Assembly (NCBI GenBank): GCA_900557355.1
Contig: USSR01000333.1
Location: 1-7,548 of the forward strand
Source: an uncultured Bacteroides sp.
GTDB lineage: Bacteria; Bacteroidota; Bacteroidia; Bacteroidales; Bacteroidaceae
Length of the DNA: 7,548 nt
Direction of reading: 5' to 3'
Below are positions 1 to 7,548 of the stretch, piece by piece (position 1 is the first letter of the stretch; each line of letters opens with the position of its first letter). The translations under genes were made by a program, and so were the position numbers. The notes beneath the pieces are model-generated. The model saw only the letters and a program-made list of their open reading frames with translations, searched no databases and had not been told where the DNA came from.

Positions 1-342
1 GAAAACCAACGAGGTGTTCCTTTTAAAGGAAAATGTGTACTTGTATGTTGCTGTGTAATATATAGAATTATCTTTTCATAATAGCCATGGTGGATTTTTT
101 TGCTGTCAAATTCAATGACTACCAATGAATGCTTTTATGAGAATGCTATAACACTAATGCTTGTCACTACGGAGCATAAATTTTATATAATAAAGAAAAG
201 TGTTACGAGGACTATTGGGGAAAATCAACAAAAAGTTCTCATAAATGTATAGAAGGAGATTATGTGATTCATTCGAAGAATTTGGTGTTGAAGGATGATA
301 TAACCTATCTGCTGATATGGGATGTTTTGTTTGTAGTAGTAC
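1..342. other. Upstream region with no supportable gene
   Basis: AT-rich stretch left of the tracrRNA terminator in which I see no recognisable coding region. The only open frames are tiny: ATG at 115 to TAG at 250-252 (45 codons), and GTG at 264 to TAA at 390-392 (42 codons), the latter preceded by a good Shine-Dalgarno-like AAGGAG at 253-258. Neither translation resembles a family I know, and the second runs antisense through the tracrRNA gene. A 15-nt near-palindrome (17-31, arms TTCCTTT and AAAGGAA) has too small a loop to be a convincing terminator. The stretch may be plain intergenic DNA or the decayed end of a neighbouring gene; the window edge prevents a decision. Confidence 0.5.
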
Positions 343-370
343 AAAAAAGGCGAGGCAAATGCCCCACCTT
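343..370 (-). terminator. Rho-independent terminator of tracrRNA
   Basis: On the minus strand, arm AAGGTGGGGC (370-361), loop ATTT (360-357) and arm GCCTCGCCTT (356-347) give a 10-bp stem with two G-U wobbles. A run of six T (348-343) follows, overlapping the stem base. This is a typical intrinsic terminator and probably also forms the 3' hairpin of the mature tracrRNA. Confidence 0.88.
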
Positions 371-397
371 GAATGTTTTCACAACGGAATAATCCTT

Positions 398-420
398 ATT
401 GTGATTTGCTTTTAATTAGT
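398..420 (-). other. Anti-repeat segment of the tracrRNA
   Basis: The plus strand at 399-412 is identical to nt 2-15 of the CRISPR repeat (crRNA sense), and 414-420 is identical to repeat nt 18-24. The minus-strand RNA is therefore complementary to them. The mismatch between the two blocks (two repeat bases against one tracrRNA base) gives the bulge normally seen between the lower and upper stems of a crRNA:tracrRNA duplex. The match fixes the array's transcription direction as the minus strand. Confidence 0.9.
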
Positions 421-424
421 GTGA

Positions 425-432
425 CAAAGATA
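425..432 (-). promoter_or_regulatory. Probable -7 box of the tracrRNA promoter
   Basis: The minus strand reads TATCTTTG, an exact fit to the Bacteroidetes primary sigma factor -7 consensus TAnnTTTG, and lies 4 nt before the predicted start of the anti-repeat. No TTTG-like -33 box is seen at the usual distance (about 19-21 nt upstream), where the DNA is A/T-rich. The 15 bases at 425-439 match the CRISPR repeat (7435-7449) at 14 positions, so tracrRNA and repeat share this promoter-like core. Confidence 0.6.
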
Positions 433-476
433 GTAATTTATTTTGTTTTAATGTCTAATTTGTGGAAAAATATTAA

Positions 477-484
477 TATATTTG
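477..484 (+). promoter_or_regulatory. Probable -7 box of the cas operon promoter
   Basis: TATATTTG fits the Bacteroidetes TAnnTTTG element and ends 26 nt before the cas9 ATG, which would give a leader of roughly 20 nt. A TTTG occurs upstream at 459-462, but the gap of 14 nt is shorter than the usual 19-21, so the -33 side is weak. A TATAAT at 491-496 is probably irrelevant, because Bacteroidetes do not use that box as their main -10. The element is back-to-back with the tracrRNA promoter, about 45 bp apart. Confidence 0.5.
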
Positions 485-510
485 ATGAGTTATAATAAGA
501 TAGGGCAAAT

Positions 511-3500
511 ATGAAAAGAATATTAGGACTGGATTTGGGAACCAACAGTATTGGTTGGGCATTGGTTGACAGCGAAGAGCAGAGAATTTTAGGAATGGGT
601 AGTCGGATTATTCCTATGGATCAGGGTGTGTTGGATACTTTCAGTGGGGGGAATCCGGTAGAGACTCAAACAGCTGCGCGAACGGTCTATCGTGGCACAC
701 GCCGATTGCGCGAAAGAGCATTATTACGTCGTGAGCGTCTGATTCGTGTTTTGAATATGATGAAGTTTTTACCCGAACATTATGCTTCTCAAATAGATTT
801 TGAGAAGCGATTAGGACAATTTTTTGATGAAAAGGAGCCCAAACTAGCTTGGAAACAAAATGATGAAGGGAGGTTCGAGTTTATTTTTCAACAGTCTTTT
901 AATGAAATGATAGAAGAATTTAAGAATAAGGGGGTGGTTAGAGAAGATAAAAAAATCCCATATGATTGGACTATCTATTATTTGCGTAAGAAAGCTCTTT
1001 CTCAAGAGATAGAGAAGGAAGAACTAGCTTGGATTTTATTAAATTTCAATCAGAAACGGGGATATTATCAATTAAGAGGGGAAGAAGAGGAAGAGAACCC
1101 TAATAAATTAGTAGAATATTATTCATTGAAAATAGTGGATGTCATAGCCGATGAAAAACCGAATAGTAAAGGTGATATATGGTATTCTTTACATTTAGAA
1201 AACGGCTGGATTTATCGTCGCTCCAGTAAGATTCCGTTATTTGGATGGAAAGATAAAACACGTGATTTTATTGTTACTACAGATTTGAACGACGACGGGA
1301 CGGTTAAAAAAGATAAGGAAGGAATAGAAAAGCGGTCTTTTCGTGCGCCAAGCGAAAATGATTGGGTATTGTTGAAAAAGAAGACGGAGAGTGATATAGA
1401 AAAGTCTCATAAAACAGTTGGTGCGTATGTCTATGAGACATTACTGCAAAATCCTATGCAAAAAGTTCGTGGAAAGCTTGTACGGACAATCGAACGTAAG
1501 TTCTACAAGGATGAACTGAAACAAATTCTTGAGAAACAAAGAGAGTTTCATCCCGAATTGAGAGATGAAGATTTATACAACGACTGTGTAAGAGAGTTAT
1601 ATCGGAGTAATGAGACGTACCAATTTATTTTAAGTAAAAGAGATTTTGTTCATTTATTCTTGGACGATATTTTATTTTATCAGAGACCATTACGGAGTCA
1701 GAAGTCTGCGATAGGTGATTGCATACTTGAATTTAAAACATACAAAGATAAAGATGGAAATAATATTAAAGAGTATCTGAAGGTCATTTCAAAATCCAAT
1801 CCTCTTTATCAGGAATTCCGTATATGGCAATGGCTGTACAATTTGAAGATATATCGGAAGGAAGATGACGAAGATGTTACTTTGCAATTTATTGCAAACA
1901 TTGAAGATAAAGAACAGCTATTTGATTTCTTAAGTAATAGGAAAAGTATAGAACAGAAACCTTTGCTTGAATATTTGATAAAGGCAAAAGGTCTGAAAAA
2001 ACAGGTACTGACAGAGGCATATCGATGGAATTATGTTGAAGATAAGATATATCCTTGCAGTGAAACAAAAACGATGATTTCTACACGTTTGGCTAAAGTA
2101 GAAAATATTCCAGATAATTTCTTTACAAAAGAAATAGAACAAAAACTTTGGCATATCATTTATTCTGTTACAGATAAAAATGAGTTTGAGAAAGCGTTGA
2201 GAACTTTTGCAAAAAAGTATGATTTAGATATTGCTTCTTTTGTAGATAATTTCAAGAAAATTCCTCCTTTTAAAAATGAATATGGATCATTCTCCGAAAA
2301 AGCAATAAAGAAACTGTTACCTTTGATGCGTTTGGGGAAATACTGGAAATGGAATGATATTGATAATAATACCCAAAATAGAATATCCAAAATAATCACA
2401 GGCGAGTATGATGAGGAAATTAAGGATATAGTTCGTGAAAAGTCTATTGCTTTAACTAATGAAAACGATTTTCAAGGTTTACAGTTATGGTTGGCTCAAT
2501 ATCTTGTTTATGGGCGACATTCAGAAGCAGATATTGCAGGAAAATGGCATTCGGTTGCTGATTTAGAAAAGTATTTGAATGAGTTTAAACAGCATTCCTT
2601 ACGTAATCCGATTGTAGAACAAATAATTACGGAAACTTTACGGGTAGTGAGAGATATTTGGCGAAAATACGGACAAGGAGCAGAAAACTTTTTTAGTGAA
2701 ATCCATGTTGAGCTTGGACGTGATATGAAGAACACTGCTGACGAAAGGAAAAAAATAGTTAATGTTGTAACAGAAAATGAGAATACCAATTTGCGAATCA
2801 AAGCATTATTAATGGAATTAAAGAATAATTCTGATGGCAAATTGGAGGTTGAAAATGTCCGTCCTTATTCACCCACGCAACAGGATATTCTGAAAATATA
2901 TGAAGAGTATGCAATTAGCACTGGGCTTGATAACGAAAAGGATGAAAAGGTAAAGGAAGATATAAAGAAAATAAGCAGGGTTGCACAACCCACAACGACA
3001 GAACTACAACGCTACAAACTATGGTTGGAGCAAAAATATTGTTCTCCATATACGGGTAAGGTCATCCCGTTAGGGAAGCTCTTTACCGAAGAATATCAGA
3101 TTGAGCATATCATTCCAAAATCTCGTTACTATGATGATAGTTTCAGTAATAAAGTAATTTGTGAGGCCGCTGTAAATAAATTGAAGGATAAATGTTTAGG
3201 GTTGGAGTTTATAAAAAACTACCATGGGCAGATTGTGGAAACAGGCTTTGGACAAAAAGTAACTATCTTTGATGAGGAGGCGTATCAGAATTTTGTAAAG
3301 CAGCATTATGCTTATAATCATTCCAAGAGGACAAAGCTTCTATTGGAAGAAATACCTGAAAAGATGATAGAACGCCAAATGAATGATACACGTTACATCA
3401 GCAAATTTGTTCTCCCTCTTTTGTCAAATCTTGTACGTGCAAAAGAAAATGACAATGGAGTAAACTCAAAAAATGTACTTCCTGTAAATGGCAAGATTAC

Positions 3501-5043
3501 AACTATGTTGAAACAAGATTGGGGGTTGAATGATGTTTGGAATGATTTGATTCTTCCTCGTTTTGTGCGGATGAATGAGTTGGCAAAGACTATCGCATTC
3601 ACCAGTTGGAATGAACAACATCAAAAATATTTGCCTACTGTTCCATTAGAACTATCAAAAGGGTTTCAAAAGAAGCGTATTGATCATCGGCATCATGCAA
3701 TGGATGCTTTGGTAATAGCCTGTGCAACTCGTGACCATGTCAATCTGTTAAACAATAAACATGCAAATACAGATACAATTCGATATGATTTACAACGAAA
3801 ATTACGATTGTTTGAGCGAGTGACATATATTGACCCGCAAACAAAGAACAATGTAACAAAAGATATTCCGAAAGAATTTAAAAAGCCATGGGATAATTTC
3901 ACTGTTGATGCCCGTAATGAATTGGAAAAAATTATTGTTAGCTTTAAACAAAACCTGCGTATAATTAATAAGGCAACCAATATATATACGAAATATGAAA
4001 ACGGTAAAAAGATAAAGGTAGGCCAGAAAGGTCTTAATTGGGCAATTCGTAAACCTCTACACAAAGAAACTGTATTTGCAAAAGTATCACTTCGTAAAAG
4101 AAAAACCGTGCGTTTGAGTGAGGCTTTAAAAGATTGGAAAAAGATAGTCGATAAAAAGCTAAAACAAGAAATAAAACGGCTTACCTGTCAATATGGTAAA
4201 TTTGATGTGGATACAATCTTGCGATATTTTAAAGATCGGAAGTACCAGTTTGGAGAAGTAGATGTATCAAAAGTAAAAATGTATTATTTTGATGAAGAAA
4301 ATGCGGCGGTGCGAAAAAATGTAGATACATCTTTTACAGAAAAGTTTATTCAAGGATCTGTAACAGACACTGGCATACAAAAAATCTTGCTTAATCATTT
4401 AGAGGCAAAAGGGAATAAGGTTGAAATTGCGTTCTCTCCTGAAGGTATTGAGGAGATGAACAAGAATATCATTCAGCTTAATGAAGGGAAGTTGCATCTT
4501 CCAATATTTAAAGTTCGTGTTTATGAAACAATTGGTAATAAATTCTCTGTTGGAGTAAAAGGAAACAAGAAAGACAAATATGTGGAAGCGGCAAAGGGAA
4601 CCAATTTGTTCTTTGCTATATATGTAGATGAAAATGGTATTCGTTCTTATGAAACTATACCTTTAAATATCGTAATAGAACGTTTAAAACAAGGATTAAG
4701 TGTGGTTCCGGAAAAAAATAGAAAGGAACATAGTCTATTATTTTATTTATCTCCTAATGATTTGGTATATGTGCCTATAGAGGATGAACGAGAAAACATT
4801 CACGCTGTTAATTTGGACCAACTTAATAATGAACAACGGAAGAGAATTTATAAAATGGTAAGTTGTACAGGTTCAGAGTGCCATTTTGTTCCTTATTATG
4901 TAGCAAGTCCTATAGTAAACAAAGTTGAATATTCGTCATTGAATAAGATTGGAAGGAGTCTGACTGGCGAGATGATTAAAGACGTTTGTATAAAACTAAA
5001 AGTTGATCGATTAGGAAATATTAAAGGAATATCTGGCTTATGA
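511..5043 (+). CDS. cas9: CRISPR-associated endonuclease Cas9, type II-C
   Basis: RNA-guided double-strand DNA nuclease of 1510 aa, in the large size class of Bacteroidetes II-C Cas9s. Order of parts: RuvC-I (residues 1-20, LGLDLGTNSIGW, catalytic D8); Arg-rich bridge helix (about 57-90); REC lobe (about 90-700, containing LLNFNQKRGYYQLRGE); RuvC-II (IHVELGRD, E734); HNH (about 840-900, IEHIIPKS, H866, N880, N889); RuvC-III (RIDHRHHAMDALV, H1062 and D1065); then the WED/PAM-interacting region, which includes IRKPLHKETVFAKV (about 1179-1192). H866 to N880 and N889 keeps the 14- and 23-residue spacing of SpyCas9 H840-N854-N863. The Asp before the catalytic His in SpyCas9 (D839) is Glu here (E865). 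RuvC-I starts immediately after the first Met, which supports this start; the ribosome site is weak (AGGG at 502-505). It is the first gene of the operon and its TGA overlaps the next ATG. No frameshift or truncation is visible. Confidence 0.98.
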   Translation: MKRILGLDLGTNSIGWALVDSEEQRILGMGSRIIPMDQGVLDTFSGGNPVETQTAARTVYRGTRRLRERALLRRERLIRVLNMMKFLPEHYASQIDFEKRLGQFFDEKEPKLAWKQNDEGRFEFIFQQSFNEMIEEFKNKGVVREDKKIPYDWTIYYLRKKALSQEIEKEELAWILLNFNQKRGYYQLRGEEEEENPNKLVEYYSLKIVDVIADEKPNSKGDIWYSLHLENGWIYRRSSKIPLFGWKDKTRDFIVTTDLNDDGTVKKDKEGIEKRSFRAPSENDWVLLKKKTESDIEKSHKTVGAYVYETLLQNPMQKVRGKLVRTIERKFYKDELKQILEKQREFHPELRDEDLYNDCVRELYRSNETYQFILSKRDFVHLFLDDILFYQRPLRSQKSAIGDCILEFKTYKDKDGNNIKEYLKVISKSNPLYQEFRIWQWLYNLKIYRKEDDEDVTLQFIANIEDKEQLFDFLSNRKSIEQKPLLEYLIKAKGLKKQVLTEAYRWNYVEDKIYPCSETKTMISTRLAKVENIPDNFFTKEIEQKLWHIIYSVTDKNEFEKALRTFAKKYDLDIASFVDNFKKIPPFKNEYGSFSEKAIKKLLPLMRLGKYWKWNDIDNNTQNRISKIITGEYDEEIKDIVREKSIALTNENDFQGLQLWLAQYLVYGRHSEADIAGKWHSVADLEKYLNEFKQHSLRNPIVEQIITETLRVVRDIWRKYGQGAENFFSEIHVELGRDMKNTADERKKIVNVVTENENTNLRIKALLMELKNNSDGKLEVENVRPYSPTQQDILKIYEEYAISTGLDNEKDEKVKEDIKKISRVAQPTTTELQRYKLWLEQKYCSPYTGKVIPLGKLFTEEYQIEHIIPKSRYYDDSFSNKVICEAAVNKLKDKCLGLEFIKNYHGQIVETGFGQKVTIFDEEAYQNFVKQHYAYNHSKRTKLLLEEIPEKMIERQMNDTRYISKFVLPLLSNLVRAKENDNGVNSKNVLPVNGKITTMLKQDWGLNDVWNDLILPRFVRMNELAKTIAFTSWNEQHQKYLPTVPLELSKGFQKKRIDHRHHAMDALVIACATRDHVNLLNNKHANTDTIRYDLQRKLRLFERVTYIDPQTKNNVTKDIPKEFKKPWDNFTVDARNELEKIIVSFKQNLRIINKATNIYTKYENGKKIKVGQKGLNWAIRKPLHKETVFAKVSLRKRKTVRLSEALKDWKKIVDKKLKQEIKRLTCQYGKFDVDTILRYFKDRKYQFGEVDVSKVKMYYFDEENAAVRKNVDTSFTEKFIQGSVTDTGIQKILLNHLEAKGNKVEIAFSPEGIEEMNKNIIQLNEGKLHLPIFKVRVYETIGNKFSVGVKGNKKDKYVEAAKGTNLFFAIYVDENGIRSYETIPLNIVIERLKQGLSVVPEKNRKEHSLLFYLSPNDLVYVPIEDERENIHAVNLDQLNNEQRKRIYKMVSCTGSECHFVPYYVASPIVNKVEYSSLNKIGRSLTGEMIKDVCIKLKVDRLGNIKGISGL

Positions 5044-6045
5044 ATAAAAACAATAACACCCCAATTCCCTCTGATTTCTTTCTTTACAAAGACAGTAATG
5101 GAGAAGTGAAAGTCGAAATCTATATTTTTAATGAAACAGTTTGGCTGACACAGGATAAGATTGCGCAATTGTTTGGAGTAGATAGAAGCGTAGTGACAAA
5201 ACATTTGAAGAATATCTTTCAAACGGCTGAATTGCAGGAGGATTCAGTTAGTGCAAAAATTGCACTAACTGCTGCTGATGGTAAAAAGTATCAAACGAAG
5301 CTATACAATCTTGATGCTATCTTATCCGTAGGCTACCGTGTCAACAGCATTCAGGCCACACATTTTAGAATCTGGGCAAACAGCGTACTGAAAGAATATT
5401 TGATTAAGGGTTTTGCCATGAACGACGAGCGATTAAAAAATCCACAAATGCTATTCGGCAAAGATTATTTCGAGGAGCAATTGGCTCGTATTCGTGATAT
5501 TCGTAGCAGTGAACGTCGTTTTTATCAGAAGATAACTGATATTTATTCGCAATGTAGTGCTGATTACGAAGCTGGTAGCGAGGTGACAAAGACGTTTTTT
5601 GCAACTGTTCAGAATAAGTTGCATTGGGCAATTTCCGGACAGACGGCAGCGGAGATAATTGTTGCCCGTGTGGATGCAGAGAAACCTAATATGGGATTGA
5701 CTACTTGGAAAAATGCGCCTAACGGGATGATTCGTAAACCGGATGTATCCATCGCAAAGAACTATCTCAATGAAACTGAAATGGATGATTTGAATCGTAT
5801 TGTTTCGATGTATTTGGATTATGCAGAACGTCAAGCGAAAAAAGGACAGGTGATGTATATGAAAGATTGGGTGAAGAAGCTAGATGCATTCTTGCAATTT
5901 AACGAAGAAGCGGTATTGCAACATAGTGGGCAGGTGAGCCATGAGGTCGCCAAAGCATTGGCGGAACAAGAATATGACAAGTTTCATACTAGGCAACTTC
6001 GGAATTACGAATCGGACTTTGATAAACTTTTGAAAGGAATGAATC

Positions 6046-6053
<8 letters not shown>
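5040..6053 (+). CDS. RhuM-family protein embedded in the cas operon
   Basis: A 337-aa protein that I recognise as the virulence RhuM family, named after a gene on a Salmonella pathogenicity island; its biochemical function is not established. The N-terminal part carries a likely helix-turn-helix (residues 36-58, WLTQDKIAQLFGVDRSVVTKHL). It is followed by family-typical stretches: TAADGKKYQTKLYNLDAILSVGYRVNS (in part, 77-103), HFRIWANSVLKEYLIKGFAMND (in part, 108-129), and a long helical, charged C-terminal half. No signal peptide or membrane segment is visible, so it should be cytoplasmic. Its ATG overlaps the cas9 stop by 4 nt (ATGA) with AAAGGAA at 5023-5029 upstream, and its end overlaps cas1 by 8 nt, so it is translated as part of the operon. 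II-C operons normally have only cas9-cas1-cas2. DNA binding or regulation is inferred from the HTH alone. Family assignment is confident; function in CRISPR is unknown. Confidence 0.93.
5245..5271. repeat. 12-bp perfect inverted repeat inside the RhuM gene
   Basis: Arms CAGTTAGTGCAA (5245-5256) and TTGCACTAACTG (5260-5271) are separated by AAA. The hairpin lies in codons 69-78 of the RhuM gene, about 200 nt downstream of its start. There is no T-run after it, so it is not a classic terminator. It would form a stable stem in the operon mRNA between cas9 and cas1-cas2. Any role in attenuation or RNA processing is inference. Confidence 0.85.
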
Positions 6054-7310
<1,257 letters not shown>

Positions 7311-7346
7311 AACACAAAATCTCGCATTAATGCGAGATTTTGTGTT
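7311..7346. terminator. Perfect 36-bp palindrome, likely bidirectional terminator
   Basis: Each half reads AACACAAAATCTCGCATT in its own direction, with no mismatch over 18 + 18 bases, beginning directly after the cas2 stop codon. The core stem (ATCTCGCA and TGCGAGAT, 7319-7338) is followed on either strand by a T-rich tail TTTTGTGTT, the form of an intrinsic terminator. It would end the rightward cas transcript and, because it is symmetric, also the leftward array transcript. On the plus strand a further T-rich stretch follows at 7355-7370. Confidence 0.8.
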
Positions 7347-7418
7347 GGGAACAGTCTTCTTTTTTCTTTTCTAATCTTCTTTGTAACTAATTGAATTACA
7401 TCTTATTATATGAAATGT
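7347..7418. other. AT-rich spacer between terminator and array
   Basis: These 72 bases hold no open frame of note. If the array runs leftward, as repeat orientation indicates, this is the trailer rather than the leader. The sequence TTGGGAACA at 7345-7353, at the left edge, is the reverse complement of TGTTCCCAA in the first repeat (7421-7429). A 5-bp inverted repeat TGTAA/TTACA lies at 7382-7400. I see no second anti-repeat of useful length. Confidence 0.5.
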
Positions 7419-7434
7419 ATTGTTCCCAATGGTT

Positions 7435-7465
7435 CAAAGATACTAATTTGAAAGCAAATCACAAC
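7435..7465 (-). promoter_or_regulatory. Putative promoter within repeat 1
   Basis: In crRNA sense, repeat nt 24-31 are TATCTTTG (7442-7435), an exact TAnnTTTG -7 box. Repeat nt 1-4 GTTG (7465-7462), 19 nt upstream, are a one-mismatch -33 TTTG box. Transcription would start near repeat nt 35-40 and run left out of the array. From this cas2-proximal repeat it would yield only trailer RNA. The promoter assignment is inference from the consensus match. Confidence 0.5.
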
Positions 7466-7510
7466 CGTCTAGCTCCTTGATATCGGCAAAGCCGATTGTT
7501 CCCAATGGTT

Positions 7511-7541
7511 CAAAGATACTAATTTGAAAGCAAATCACAAC
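7511..7541 (-). promoter_or_regulatory. Putative promoter within repeat 2
   Basis: This has the same elements as in repeat 1: GTTG at 7541-7538, 19 nt, then TATCTTTG at 7518-7511 on the minus strand. A start near 7502-7507 would give an RNA holding about 8-12 nt of repeat end, the whole 29-nt spacer and the full first repeat, which is enough for a crRNA without a long precursor. Confidence 0.5.
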
Positions 7542-7548
7542 CGCTACC

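Larger units (their letters stand above)
343..420 (-). ncRNA. tracrRNA of the type II-C system
   Basis: Read on the minus strand, this RNA starts with an anti-repeat (420 to 398), continues through short hairpin-forming sequence (about 397-371) and ends in a rho-independent terminator. The anti-repeat pairs with the CRISPR repeat over 14 consecutive Watson-Crick pairs (repeat TTGTGATTTGCTTT, nt 2-15), plus a G-U pair with repeat nt 1. A small asymmetric internal loop follows, then 7 more pairs with repeat AATTAGT (nt 18-24). Downstream of the anti-repeat comes ACAATAAGGATTATTCC, the layout expected of II-C tracrRNAs (short linker, nexus hairpin GGA/TCC), then GTTGTGAAAACATTC with a small TGT/ACA hairpin closed by GAAA. 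The 5' end is inferred from a TATCTTTG box ending at 425, so it is uncertain by several bases. Predicted length is about 78 nt. Its role is to bind crRNA and Cas9. Confidence 0.88.
7419..7548 (-). CRISPR. Type II-C CRISPR array, cas2-proximal end, continues off window
   Basis: Two identical 47-nt repeats lie at 7419-7465 and 7495-7541, separated by one 29-nt spacer (7466-7494); 7542-7548 is the start of the next spacer. In crRNA sense (minus strand) the repeat begins GTTGTGATTTGCTTTC and ends CATTGGGAACAAT, the GTTGT...ACAAT form common in II-C. Transcription is assigned to the minus strand because the tracrRNA anti-repeat pairs with repeat nt 1-24 in that sense. The repeat shows no decay at this end. 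The array leader, the total number of spacers and any targets lie outside the window or cannot be judged here. Confidence 0.96.

Noticed and set aside
33..65. Ten-codon frame after AAAGGAAA near the left edge
   Set aside because: Too short to support, with no conserved feature visible.
115..252. 45-codon open frame upstream of tracrRNA
   Set aside because: No ribosome site, no recognisable product, and a length expected by chance in AT-rich DNA.
491..496. TATAAT as a sigma-70 type -10 for cas9
   Set aside because: No matching -35, very close to the ATG, and the Bacteroidetes-type TATATTTG at 477-484 fits better.
1930..4064. Several minus-strand open frames of 69-123 codons inside cas9
   Set aside because: They are antisense shadows of a clear Cas9 coding frame, with low-complexity Phe/Ser/Leu-rich translations and no domain pattern.
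5404..5834. Minus-strand open frames inside the RhuM gene
   Set aside because: Antisense shadows of the confident RhuM frame; no domain pattern or upstream signals.
7347..7418. Array leader next to cas2
   Set aside because: Repeat sense and tracrRNA pairing indicate leftward transcription, which makes this side the trailer; integration polarity itself cannot be seen from two identical repeats.

Overview
The window is a nearly complete type II-C CRISPR-Cas locus, most likely from a Bacteroidetes bacterium (Bacteroides, Prevotella, Parabacteroides or a relative). The reasons are a large Cas9 (1510 aa) with Bacteroidetes-type motifs, AT-rich DNA, a 47-nt repeat with 29-nt spacer, and promoter-like elements of the Bacteroidetes form TAnnTTTG. 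The genus cannot be fixed from the sequence alone.

Layout, left to right. Positions 1-342 hold no supportable gene. Positions 343-420 encode the tracrRNA on the minus strand: an anti-repeat complementary to the first 24 nt of the CRISPR repeat, small hairpins, and a strong rho-independent terminator. Positions 425-510 are a divergent promoter region for tracrRNA (left) and cas9 (right). Four genes then run rightward as a compact, overlapping operon: cas9 (511-5043), a RhuM-family gene (5040-6053), cas1 (6046-6978) and cas2 (6978-7310). A perfect 36-bp palindrome right after the cas2 stop looks like a bidirectional terminator. The CRISPR array starts at 7419 and runs off the window: two identical 47-nt repeats, one full spacer and the first bases of a second. 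By repeat orientation and tracrRNA pairing, the array is transcribed leftward, towards the cas operon.

How the parts work together: Cas1-Cas2 would insert spacers; crRNA (spacer followed by repeat nt 1-24) pairs with tracrRNA and loads Cas9, whose RuvC and HNH catalytic residues are all present apart from a conservative Asp-to-Glu change at one HNH metal ligand. No csn2 or cas4 is present, which fits subtype II-C.

The two most interesting points are: (i) a RhuM-family gene sits inside the operon between cas9 and cas1 with overlapping stop/start codons on both sides, so it is built into the CRISPR operon rather than lying beside it; and (ii) the second half of each repeat carries a Bacteroidetes-type -7 element (TATCTTTG), the same element in near-identical context that precedes the tracrRNA. 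This suggests that each repeat promotes its own crRNA, and would explain why the repeat is 47 nt although only its first 24 nt pair with tracrRNA.
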